In this document: positions 18,677-26,112 of the stretch, piece after piece | Numbering within the stretch: the stretch's first letter is position 1 | Layout of the letters: each line of letters opens with the position of its first letter | Assembly: GCA_029266455.1 (NCBI GenBank) | Contig: JAQSWV010000056.1 | Coordinates: forward strand, 1 to 50,361 | Reading direction: 5' to 3' | Length of the DNA stretch: 50,361 nt | DNA from: Nocardioidaceae bacterium | Lineage (GTDB): Bacteria; Actinomycetota; Actinomycetes; Propionibacteriales; Nocardioidaceae | Notes under the pieces: model-generated | Told to the model about the DNA's origin: nothing | Seen by the model: the letters and a program-made list of their open reading frames with translations, nothing else | Databases searched by the model: none | Position numbers and translations under genes: made by a program

Positions 18677-19067
18677 CGCCCGTGTCGCCGACCCGTTCGA
18701 CCTCCCGGACTGGATCGGAGCGGGCGACACCACTTGGACGGCCCTGGGCTCGGTCGGGGACCCCCGCATCGCCGGCCTGCTCACGGGCGAGACGGGCTCC
18801 GACGACCCGTGGCAGGACGCCGTGTCGCTCACCGTGCTCGCCGCGGACGTGGCATACCCGACCGCCGCGCTCCGGGAGGACGTCCGCCGCCAGGCGCATC
18901 AGGCCTGGGTGCACGGCGAGGTCCTGCTGATCTGCCAGAACGGCCGGTACCTGCTGGCGGTGCCCGGGACCACGCTGGACGCCGGTCTGCTGTGCGAGGC
19001 GATCCGGCGCTTCGCCCGCTCCCTCGGCAGTGGCCCCGAGCACATGACGGTCGCGCTGCGCCTCTAG
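18669..19067 (+). CDS. Conserved-looking hypothetical protein between tatC and helY
   Basis: 132 residues, ATG 18669, overlapping tatC by 8 bp, which suggests translational coupling. No signal peptide or membrane helix. The protein is a balanced alpha/beta sequence with one Cys in ICQNGRYLLAVPG and a C-terminal amphipathic segment. I recognise no family. In many actinobacteria this slot between tatC and the helicase holds a diacylglycerol kinase or a small unknown gene; this one does not resemble a kinase. Confidence 0.7.
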   Translation: MTDARVADPFDLPDWIGAGDTTWTALGSVGDPRIAGLLTGETGSDDPWQDAVSLTVLAADVAYPTAALREDVRRQAHQAWVHGEVLLICQNGRYLLAVPGTTLDAGLLCEAIRRFARSLGSGPEHMTVALRL

Positions 19068-19106
19068 TCAGCGGCTGCTGGGCCGACCGACCCGTACCCT
19101 GACGAC

Positions 19107-21989
19107 ATGTCCACGCCGGCCGGTCGGTATGCACAGTTCCGCGCCGACCAGGAGCGGCCCGCACTGGCGGAGTTCCGCGGCCTGTACGACTTCCCCTTCG
19201 ACGACTTCCAGCGCGACGCTTGCGCAGCCCTCGAGGACGGCCACGGCGTGCTGGTCGCCGCGCCGACGGGCTCGGGGAAGACGCTGGTGGGCGAGTTCGC
19301 CGTGCACCTGGCCCTGCGGAAGGGCCTCAAGTGCTTCTACACCACCCCGATCAAGGCGCTGTCCAACCAGAAGTTCGCAGACCTGACCCGTCGCTACGGT
19401 CCCGGCAGCGTCGGTCTGCTGACCGGCGACAACTCCGTCAACGGCAACGCCCCGATCGTCGTGATGACGACCGAGGTGCTGCGCAACATGCTGTATGCGG
19501 GGTCAGGCACCCTCGCCGGGCTCGGCTATGTGGTGATGGACGAGGTGCACTACCTCGCTGACCGGTTTCGCGGTGCCGTGTGGGAGGAGGTCATCATCCA
19601 CCTCCCGGACAGTGTGTCGGTGGTGTCGTTGTCCGCGACCGTGTCCAACGCCGAGGAGTTCGGCCAGTGGCTGTCGGAGGTGCGGGGCGACACCGTGACG
19701 GTGGTCGAGGAGCGCCGGCCGGTGCCGCTCTACCAGCACGTCATGGTGGGTCGCCGCCTGCTCGACCTGTTCGTGGACGGCCAGGACCGCCAGCACCACG
19801 GGCCCGACTCCGGGCCGCACTCCGGGCTGCTCTCCGGGCAGGACTCCGGGCTGGGCTCCGGGCCCGATCAGCGCCGCCCGACCGCACAGCGGAGCGGTCG
19901 CGACGGCTCGGCCAGGGTCAACCCCGAACTGGAACGGATCGCGCGCGACGACTGGCGGGCCGAGAGGCAGCATCGGGGACGCGACGGAGGCCGCCAGGGA
20001 CGGGGTGGGCGCCGGGGCAACAGCTATCCCCGTCGCACGGGCGGGCGGAACTACACCCCGTCGCGCGTCGAGGTGAACGAGCGACTCGATGCCGCGGCGC
20101 TGCTGCCGGCGATCGTGTTCGTGTTCAGCCGGGCCGGGTGCGCTGCGGCGGTCGAGCAGGTGCTCAGCTCGCGGCTGCGGCTCACCACCCCACAGGACGC
20201 TGCCGCCATTCGCGCGCACGTCGAGCAGCGCTGCGCCCACATCCCCGACGCCGACCTTTCGGTGCTCGGGTACGCCGACTTCCTCGAGGGCCTCACCCGT
20301 GGTGTCGCCAGCCACCACGCCGGCATGCTCCCCACGTTCAAGGAGGTGGTCGAGGAGCTGTTCACCGCCGGCCTGGTCAGGGTCGTCTTCGCCACCGAGA
20401 CATTGGCACTCGGCGTCAACATGCCGGCTCGCTCGGTGGTGATCGAGCGTTTGTCGAAGTGGAACGGCGAGACCCACGCCGAGATCACGCCGGGGGAGTA
20501 CACCCAGCTCACCGGACGTGCGGGTCGGCGAGGGATCGACGTCGAGGGACACGGGGTGGTGCTGTGGCAGCCCGGACTCGACCCAGGCGCGGTCGGCGGT
20601 CTCGCCTCCACCCGCACCTATCCGCTGCGCTCCAGCTTCCGCCCCTCATACAACATGGCGGTCAACCTGGTGCGGCAGGTCGGGCGTACCCCGGCACGGT
20701 CGTTGCTGGAGCAGTCCTTCGCGCAGTTCCAGGCTGACCGTGGCGTGGTCGGGCTGGCCAGGCAGCTGCACAAGGCGGAGGAGGCACTCGAGGGGTACGC
20801 CCAGGCAGCGACCTGCGACCGCGGCGACTTCCTCGAGTACGCGCAGCTGCGCCGGGCGATATCCGACCGCGAGTCCGAGCTGTCCAAGAGCCGACGCCGC
20901 GTCGACCGGGAGGAGGTGGTGGGGTCGTTGGAACGGCTGCGGACCGGTGACGTCATCTGGGTGCCGGCCGGACGGTGGGCCGGTCCCGCCGTGGTCGTGG
21001 ATCCGGGGATGCGCTCGGACCGTGACGGCCCCCGCCCCCTGGTGCTCACCGTCGAGCGTCAGGCGCGACGGCTGGCTCTGACCGACTTCCCCAGCCCGGT
21101 ACGGGCGTCGACCCGGATGCGGGTGCCCAAGTCGTTCAACGCCCGCAACCCGCAACAGCGGCGCGATCTTGCCTCGTCCCTGCGACGGATCGTCGCCGAC
21201 GTACGAGGGCCGTCCGACAAGCAACGGCGGGTGCGGGGCAACGGTGCGTCGGCCGATGATGAGCAGCTGCTCGTCCTCCGCGAGCGGCTTCGCGCGCACC
21301 CCTGCCACGGGTGTCCCGATCGCGAAGACCACGCCCGCTGGGCCGAGCGCTGGGTCAAGCTCGACCGCGACACAGCGGGTCTGCGGAACAGGATCGAGCA
21401 GCGCACGAACACGATCGCCCGCGAGTTCGACCGGGTGTGCGAGGTGCTCGACCGGCTCGGCTACCTGTCCGGTGACGAGGTCACCCCCGACGGGGCCAGG
21501 CTGGCCCGGATCTACGCTGAGCTCGACCTGCTGGCCGCTGAATGCCTGCGCGAGGGGGTTTGGGACGGCCTCACCCCGGCCGAGCTGGCGGGGTGTCTCT
21601 CGGGGCTGGTCTACGAGGCTCGGTCGCCCGACGAGGCCGAGCATCCGCGGCTGCCGCGAGGCCGGGTGCACGAGGTGGTCGGGCGCACCACCTCGCTGTG
21701 GGCGGGCCTGGAGCGGCTCGAGCGCGACCACCGGCTGTCCTCGCAGCATCGCCCCGACTTCGGCTTCTGCTGGGCCGCCTGGCGCTGGGCGTCCGGCGCC
21801 TCGCTCGACGACGTGCTCAGCGAGACCGACATGGCGGCCGGAGACTTCGTCCGCTGGATCAAGCAGCTCCTCGACCTCGCCGACCAGGTCGCGGACGCGG
21901 CCGGTGACGGCCCCCTGCGCCGCACCGCCCGCGAGACCGTCTCGGCCCTCCGCCGCGGCGTCGTCGCGTACTCCTCCGTGAGCAGCTGA
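19107..21989 (+). CDS. helY: DEAD/DEAH (Ski2-like) RNA helicase HelY
   Basis: 960 residues. Walker A APTGSGKT lies at 52-59 and motif II DEVH at 145-148, with SLSATVSN (motif III) after. The C-terminal RecA domain contains the VFATETLALGVNMPA and QLTGRAGRRGID motifs, followed by Ski2-like DSHCT sequence. A low-complexity insertion sits between the RecA domains: five 4-residue repeats at residues 234-253 (DNA 19806-19865), then an Arg/Gly-rich stretch at about 285-315. HelY homologues are implicated in actinobacterial RNA metabolism. At 960 it is longer than the roughly 906 I recall for M. tuberculosis HelY, consistent with the insertion. Confidence 0.9.
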   Translation: MSTPAGRYAQFRADQERPALAEFRGLYDFPFDDFQRDACAALEDGHGVLVAAPTGSGKTLVGEFAVHLALRKGLKCFYTTPIKALSNQKFADLTRRYGPGSVGLLTGDNSVNGNAPIVVMTTEVLRNMLYAGSGTLAGLGYVVMDEVHYLADRFRGAVWEEVIIHLPDSVSVVSLSATVSNAEEFGQWLSEVRGDTVTVVEERRPVPLYQHVMVGRRLLDLFVDGQDRQHHGPDSGPHSGLLSGQDSGLGSGPDQRRPTAQRSGRDGSARVNPELERIARDDWRAERQHRGRDGGRQGRGGRRGNSYPRRTGGRNYTPSRVEVNERLDAAALLPAIVFVFSRAGCAAAVEQVLSSRLRLTTPQDAAAIRAHVEQRCAHIPDADLSVLGYADFLEGLTRGVASHHAGMLPTFKEVVEELFTAGLVRVVFATETLALGVNMPARSVVIERLSKWNGETHAEITPGEYTQLTGRAGRRGIDVEGHGVVLWQPGLDPGAVGGLASTRTYPLRSSFRPSYNMAVNLVRQVGRTPARSLLEQSFAQFQADRGVVGLARQLHKAEEALEGYAQAATCDRGDFLEYAQLRRAISDRESELSKSRRRVDREEVVGSLERLRTGDVIWVPAGRWAGPAVVVDPGMRSDRDGPRPLVLTVERQARRLALTDFPSPVRASTRMRVPKSFNARNPQQRRDLASSLRRIVADVRGPSDKQRRVRGNGASADDEQLLVLRERLRAHPCHGCPDREDHARWAERWVKLDRDTAGLRNRIEQRTNTIAREFDRVCEVLDRLGYLSGDEVTPDGARLARIYAELDLLAAECLREGVWDGLTPAELAGCLSGLVYEARSPDEAEHPRLPRGRVHEVVGRTTSLWAGLERLERDHRLSSQHRPDFGFCWAAWRWASGASLDDVLSETDMAAGDFVRWIKQLLDLADQVADAAGDGPLRRTARETVSALRRGVVAYSSVSS
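19806..19865 (+). repeat. In-frame minisatellite inside helY, five 12-bp units
   Basis: Five consecutive 12-bp units of the form NNCTCCGGGCNN encode (D/H/L/G)-S-G-(P/L/Q): GACTCCGGGCCG, CACTCCGGGCTG, CTCTCCGGGCAG, GACTCCGGGCTG, GGCTCCGGGCCC. They add a Ser-Gly linker to the insertion between the helicase domains. Confidence 0.85.
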
Positions 21990-22017
21990 CGCCTACCTCC
22001 CGCGACCCTCCCGCGAC

Positions 22018-22155
22018 GATCCGCGAGTTGTGCAGGGGAGCGCCTGCACACGAGTCGCCGACGATCCGCGAGGTGCCGCCCACCCACCCCACGATCCGCG
22101 AGTTGTGCAGGGAGCGCCTGCACACAAGTCGCCGACGATCCGCGAGTTGTGCAGG
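22018..22155 (+). repeat. Cluster of dispersed repeat copies (19-bp core, about 45-bp composite unit)
   Basis: The core GATCCGCGAGTTGTGCAGG occurs at 22018-22036, 22093-22111 and 22137-22155, with a truncated copy (GATCCGCGAGGTGCC) starting at 22063. Two copies share a longer unit of 44-45 bp (22018-22062 and 22093-22136). In it the core is followed by GAGCG and CCTGCACAC, so that TGTGCAGG pairs with CCTGCACA as a small hairpin. Confidence 0.85.
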
Positions 22156-22273
22156 GGAGCGCCTGCGTGAGTCGAGGATCCCTGCGGCGGGGGAGGGGGC
22201 AGGGGGCAGGGAGACGCGGGCCGGAGGGGGCCATGTCGCTGCCCCTGCATCGGCGCCGCCCCACCCACCCCAC

Positions 22274-22292
22274 GATCCGCGAGTTGTGCAGG
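22274..22292 (+). repeat. Dispersed repeat copy
   Basis: Exact copy of GATCCGCGAGTTGTGCAGG preceded by CCACCCACCCCAC, the same left flank as the copy at 22093. Confidence 0.85.
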
Positions 22293-22372
22293 GAGCGGCT
22301 CACGGTCTCGCCGCCTCGCGTACAACCGACCGCACTCCCGGTCGAGACCGCCACGTCGGCGTGTTTGCCTGC

Positions 22373-23227
22373 CTACTGCTGGCGGGCACGATCGGTGCCA
22401 TCACGATGCTGTCGGTCATCACGTGCGTCGTGGTGGCGGTGGAGGAACTCGGTGATGACCTGCGCCGCCGGTTCGGGGTCTTGCTCGACGGGATAGTGGC
22501 CGGCTGGGTCGAGGACGATGCCGGTGACCTCGTCCGCCAACAGGCGGGCTGCGTCCGTCACGGCGGTGCCCATCGCGTAGCCTCCTCCGACCGCCAGAAC
22601 GGGCGCTGCGATCGGGTTCGCGAGGAGTCGGTGCACGTCTTTGACGTCGGCGCTGCGGGTCCGGTAGTAGGCGAGTCCTGCCTCGAGGACACCCGGGGCC
22701 GTGTATGCGGCGGCATAGCAACGGACGACGTCGGGGTCCAGACCAGCGGGGCCGGCGCTTTGCCGGAGAAACAGGCCGTAGTAGGCATTCTCGCGACCGG
22801 GGACGAGCTGCTCGGCGAGGCCGGGGGCGCGGTTGAACGGTCCGTGCCATGACGGATAGTGCTCATTGCCCGGTGCGGGGACGTCGACATCGATCCCTGG
22901 TGGGATCTCCTCTTCGATGACAAGCGCCGTCACGGCCGCGGGTATGGAGGCAGCGAGCAGAACGGCGACGGTGCCGCCCCAGTCATGACCTATCACCGCG
23001 AACTGCGTGACCCCCTGTCTCGTGAGCTGGTCGTGCACCCAGTCGGCGAGGTCGGCCTTCCGGAAGCTGTAAGCCTCGTCCGGGGAGGAACCGAGTCCGG
23101 GCAACGTGAGGGGGACAGGGGCGAACCCGGCCCGTCGGAGGGGTGGCAGCAGATGTCGCCAGTGCGCCTGCGTGACGGGCCATCCGTGCAGCAGCACAAC
23201 GGGTTGGCCACGCCGCCTGGTGCTCAT
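22373..23227 (-). CDS. Alpha/beta-fold hydrolase (epoxide hydrolase / haloalkane dehalogenase-like)
   Basis: 284 residues. The oxyanion-hole motif is HGWP near residue 15, the nucleophile elbow is GHDWGG (Asp nucleophile, as in epoxide hydrolases and dehalogenases), and the catalytic His is in DPAGHYPVEQDPE near the C-terminus. The EEEIPPGIDVDVP segment belongs to the cap region. The substrate cannot be inferred. No signal peptide. The gene is convergent with helY, with repeat copies in between, and divergent from the exonuclease gene. Confidence 0.8.
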   Translation of the reverse strand: MSTRRRGQPVVLLHGWPVTQAHWRHLLPPLRRAGFAPVPLTLPGLGSSPDEAYSFRKADLADWVHDQLTRQGVTQFAVIGHDWGGTVAVLLAASIPAAVTALVIEEEIPPGIDVDVPAPGNEHYPSWHGPFNRAPGLAEQLVPGRENAYYGLFLRQSAGPAGLDPDVVRCYAAAYTAPGVLEAGLAYYRTRSADVKDVHRLLANPIAAPVLAVGGGYAMGTAVTDAARLLADEVTGIVLDPAGHYPVEQDPEPAAQVITEFLHRHHDARDDRQHRDGTDRARQQ

Positions 23228-23310
23228 CGCTTCATGATGCCTGCTTCAGGCCACGTCCAGGTTCGCGTGCCGGCGCCCTGCCTGGGGAGCTGCTCTGACA
23301 TCCTCTGGCC

Positions 23311-24252
23311 ATGACTGAGCAAGGGCGAAGGTTGCTACTCATGGACACCGCCTCGCTCTATTTCCGGGCGTTCTTCGGCGTGCCAGACAGCATCACTGCC
23401 CCGGACGGCACCCCGGTCAACGCGGTTCGCGGCCTACTGGACTTCATCGCCCGGCTGGTCACTGACAGGGAGCCGGACCGACTGGTGTGCTGCTGGGACG
23501 ACGACTGGCGACCGGCCTGGCGGGTCGACCTGCTGCCGTCGTACAAGGCCCACCGAGTGGTCGAGGAGCAGGCCGGTCTCCCCGACATCGAGGAGACGCC
23601 GGACCCGTTGTCGGCGCAGGTTCCGGTGATCGTCGAGGCTCTCGAGTTGCTGGGCGTGCCCGTGGTGGGGGCCGCGGAGCACGAGGCTGATGACGTCATC
23701 GGGACGCTGGCCACGGTGTGGCCCGGACCGGTCGACGTGGTGACCGGCGACCGGGACCTGTTTCAGCTGGTCGACGACGAGGCCCGCGTCCGCGTCCTCT
23801 ACACGGCCCGTGGCGTCGGGCGGCACGAGGTGGTCGATGCTGCGTGGGTGCGCACCAAGTACGGCGTGGAGCCGCAGCAGTACGCCGACTTCGCTGTGCT
23901 GCGAGGCGACCCGTCCGACGGGCTGCCGGGTGTGTCCGGTATCGGCGACAAGACGGCCCAACGGCTCCTCGACGCGCATGGTGACCTCAACGGCATCCTC
24001 CGCGCGGCCGCCCGCGGCGAGGGCCCGGCGGCCAAGCAGGCCCAGCGGCTGGCAGCGGCGGGTGACTACCTGGCGGTGGCGCCTCGGGTGGTGCGCGTCG
24101 TCCGTGACCTGGTGCTCGGCGACGTGGACGGTCGTATCGGTGCCTGGGACGACGCGGCAGCATCCCGGTTCGAGGAGTTCTCCCGTACGTGGGGTCTCGG
24201 CTCCAGTGCCGAAAGGGTCACCGCCGCCCTGGCGCCCCTCCGTACGGCCTGA
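23311..24252 (+). CDS. 5'-3' exonuclease (PolI N-terminal-like flap nuclease)
   Basis: 313 residues resembling a free-standing 5' nuclease domain of DNA polymerase I. The metal-binding acids lie in LLMDTASLYFRAFF (start), WDDDWRPAWR, EHEADDVIGTLA and VTGDRDLFQLVDD. The helix-hairpin-helix reads GDPSDGLPGVSGIGDKTAQRLL. Such proteins are common in actinobacteria beside the full-length PolA and probably process RNA primers or flaps. ATG 23311. The repeat-built hairpin at 24283-24329 follows 31 bp after the stop. Confidence 0.88.
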   Translation: MTEQGRRLLLMDTASLYFRAFFGVPDSITAPDGTPVNAVRGLLDFIARLVTDREPDRLVCCWDDDWRPAWRVDLLPSYKAHRVVEEQAGLPDIEETPDPLSAQVPVIVEALELLGVPVVGAAEHEADDVIGTLATVWPGPVDVVTGDRDLFQLVDDEARVRVLYTARGVGRHEVVDAAWVRTKYGVEPQQYADFAVLRGDPSDGLPGVSGIGDKTAQRLLDAHGDLNGILRAAARGEGPAAKQAQRLAAAGDYLAVAPRVVRVVRDLVLGDVDGRIGAWDDAAASRFEEFSRTWGLGSSAERVTAALAPLRTA

Positions 24253-24282
24253 CCGCCCCCGTTCTGCGGGGCTTATACCCGC

Positions 24283-24329
24283 GATCCGCGAGTTGTGCGG
24301 GGCTAGTCGGCCTGCACAACTCGCGGATC
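24283..24329. terminator. Inverted pair of dispersed repeats forming a long hairpin
   Basis: A forward core copy at 24283-24301 (ending TGCGGGG instead of TGCAGGG) is followed by an inverted copy at 24311-24329. The 16-bp arms GATCCGCGAGTTGTGC and GCACAACTCGCGGATC are exact complements around a GC-rich loop of about 15 nt. It lies just after the exonuclease gene and is well placed to end transcription before the M24 peptidase gene. Confidence 0.8.
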
Positions 24330-24367
24330 GTGGGGTGGGGGCGTTGGTGCGTTGCGGGGCTGCGCGG

Positions 24368-24386
24368 CCTGCACAACTCGCGGATC
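24368..24386 (-). repeat. Dispersed repeat copy, inverted orientation
   Basis: CCTGCACAACTCGCGGATC, the reverse complement of the core, followed by GTGGGGTGGG as in the copy at 24311. It lies 33 bp upstream of the M24 peptidase start. Confidence 0.85.
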
Positions 24387-24419
24387 GTGGGGTGGGGTGG
24401 GCGCCGCTAGCCTGGCGGC

Positions 24420-25568
24420 GTGACGCGCCCCGCAGAAGCCACCACGGGCACGACGAGCACACCTCAGGATCGCCTCGACCGCGCCCGACTCCAGGCTCGG
24501 GCTCTCGGGATCGACGCGCTGCTGGTGACGCCGTCGGCCGACCTCCGCTATCTCACCGGCTACGACGCCAAACCGCTCGAGCGGCTGACGTGCCTGGTGC
24601 TGCCCGCGGACGGCGACCCGGTTCTCGTGGTGCCCGCGCTCGAGCGAGCCGCAGCCCTTGCCTCCCCGGTCGGCGCGACGGGCCTCGAGGTGGCGGCGTG
24701 GCAGGAGACCGACGATCCGTACGCGCTGGTGACCGAGCTGCTCCCGGCGGCTGCCCGGACCGGCACGCTCGCGGTGGACAACCGCATGTGGGCCGAGAAG
24801 GTGCTGGCTCTGCGCACGGCCGTGCCCGACGCGCGCCAGGTGCTGGCCGATCCCGTGCTCAGTGCGCTGCGCATGCGCAAGGCGCCGGACGAGGTCCAGG
24901 CGCTGCGTGCGGCGGGCCAGGCGGTCGACCGGGTGCACCGGCGCATGGGGGAGTGGCTGCGAGCGGGGCGCACGGAGCGCCAGATCGGACGCGACATCGC
25001 CGCGGCGATCGTTGCCGAGGGTCACGTCAGCGTCGACTTCGTCATCGTCGGGTCGGGTCCGAACGGCGCGTCACCGCATCACGACCTCTCCGACCGCCTG
25101 ATCGAGCCGGGCGACCCGGTGGTCGTCGACATCGGCGGGACCATGGAGTCGGGATACTGCTCGGACTCCACGCGCACCTACGTCGCCGGCCACTCGCCGC
25201 CGGACGACTTCGCGCGCTACTACGAGGTGCTGCGTACCGCTCAGGACCGTCAATGCGCGTACGCCCGGCCGGGGGTCAGCGCGGAGGCGCTGGACGCGGT
25301 CGGCCGCGACGTCATCACGGCCGCGGGCTACGGGAAGGCGTTCCTGCACCGCACGGGTCACGGCATCGGTATGGAGACCCATGAGGAGCCCTACATCGTT
25401 GCCGGCAACCACCTGGTCCTCGAGCCGGGGATGGCGTTCTCCATCGAGCCGGGCATCTACCTCCCCGGGCGGCACGGTGCGCGGATCGAGGACATCGTGG
25501 TGTGCACCGACGAGGGCGCCGAGCGCCTGAACACCACGAGCCGCGAGCTGACCGTGCTGGCCGGGTGA
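24420..25568 (+). CDS. M24-family aminopeptidase (Xaa-Pro dipeptidase/aminopeptidase, PepQ/PepP-like)
   Basis: 382 residues. The N-terminal creatinase-like domain (about 18-150) precedes the pita-bread metallopeptidase domain. The five metal ligands are in place: D in VVVDIGG, D in YCSDSTRT, H in GHGIGMETHEEP, E in FSIEPGIYL and E in ARIEDIVV. It should remove N-terminal residues before proline or split Xaa-Pro dipeptides in the cytoplasm. GTG 24420 lies shortly after the repeat copies. The Lrp/AsnC regulator gene follows 4 bp after its stop, so the two may form an operon. Confidence 0.9.
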   Translation: MTRPAEATTGTTSTPQDRLDRARLQARALGIDALLVTPSADLRYLTGYDAKPLERLTCLVLPADGDPVLVVPALERAAALASPVGATGLEVAAWQETDDPYALVTELLPAAARTGTLAVDNRMWAEKVLALRTAVPDARQVLADPVLSALRMRKAPDEVQALRAAGQAVDRVHRRMGEWLRAGRTERQIGRDIAAAIVAEGHVSVDFVIVGSGPNGASPHHDLSDRLIEPGDPVVVDIGGTMESGYCSDSTRTYVAGHSPPDDFARYYEVLRTAQDRQCAYARPGVSAEALDAVGRDVITAAGYGKAFLHRTGHGIGMETHEEPYIVAGNHLVLEPGMAFSIEPGIYLPGRHGARIEDIVVCTDEGAERLNTTSRELTVLAG

Positions 25569-25572
25569 GGAC

Positions 25573-26061
25573 ATGGTGACGGGACCTGTCCACGCCACCG
25601 TCCTGGAGCCACTGGACGCCAGGATCGTCCGCCTGCTGGCCGAGGACGGTCGCCTGTCGTTCGCCGAGCTCGGCCGGCGGACCGGCCTGTCCACCTCGGC
25701 GGCGCACCAGCGGGTTCGCCGGTTGGAGGAGCGCGGGGTCCTCACCGGTTACGCGGCCCAGGTCGATCCCGCCAAGCTGGGTCTCGACATCACTGCCTTC
25801 GTGTCGATCCGGCCCATGGACCCGAGCCAGCCCGACGACTCGCCGGAACGGCTGGCCCACCTGGAAGAGATCGTCTCGTGCTACTCGGTGGCCGGTGACG
25901 AGAGCTACATCCTGCAGGTCAGGGTGGCGACCCCGCTGGCCCTGGAGGACCTGCTCGCGCGCATCCGCGCAGCCGGCAACGTCTCCACCCGGACCACGAT
26001 GGTCTTGTCGACGCCGTACGAGAACCGGCCGCCGGCGGCGCCCGTCGGGCGTGAGGCATAG
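25573..26061 (+). CDS. Lrp/AsnC-family transcriptional regulator
   Basis: 162 residues: an N-terminal AsnC-type HTH (LDARIVRLLAEDGRLSFAELGRRTGLSTSAAHQRVRRLEERGVLTGY, about 14-60) and a RAM effector domain with the VAGDESYILQVRV core. Members bind amino acids. The gene sits 4 bp after a peptidase gene and about 3.5 kb from the lysine aminomutase genes, so a role in amino-acid or lysine catabolism is plausible but unproven. Confidence 0.9.
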   Translation: MVTGPVHATVLEPLDARIVRLLAEDGRLSFAELGRRTGLSTSAAHQRVRRLEERGVLTGYAAQVDPAKLGLDITAFVSIRPMDPSQPDDSPERLAHLEEIVSCYSVAGDESYILQVRVATPLALEDLLARIRAAGNVSTRTTMVLSTPYENRPPAAPVGREA

Positions 26062-26112
26062 CACGTACCCGTGTCCGCGATGCTGCTCATCTCGAGCGTC
26101 GCGGGGGCTGCC

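Larger units (their letters stand above)
21990..22372. other. 383-bp intergenic region with repeat copies between convergent genes
   Basis: This gap lies between the convergent helY and alpha/beta-hydrolase genes. It contains at least five full or partial copies of the 19-bp dispersed repeat, described separately, and a G-rich stretch at about 22187-22215. Open frames crossing it are short and built from the repeat, and I see no credible gene. Confidence 0.7.

Noticed and set aside
22018-22292. CRISPR array
   Set aside because: Copies are unevenly spaced (26 to 120 bp apart), occur in both orientations elsewhere, and no cas gene is present.
21990-22372. Coding genes in the repeat-rich gap
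   Set aside because: The frames are built from repeat copies (for example PAQLADRG-type translations) and lack any domain or ribosome-binding site.
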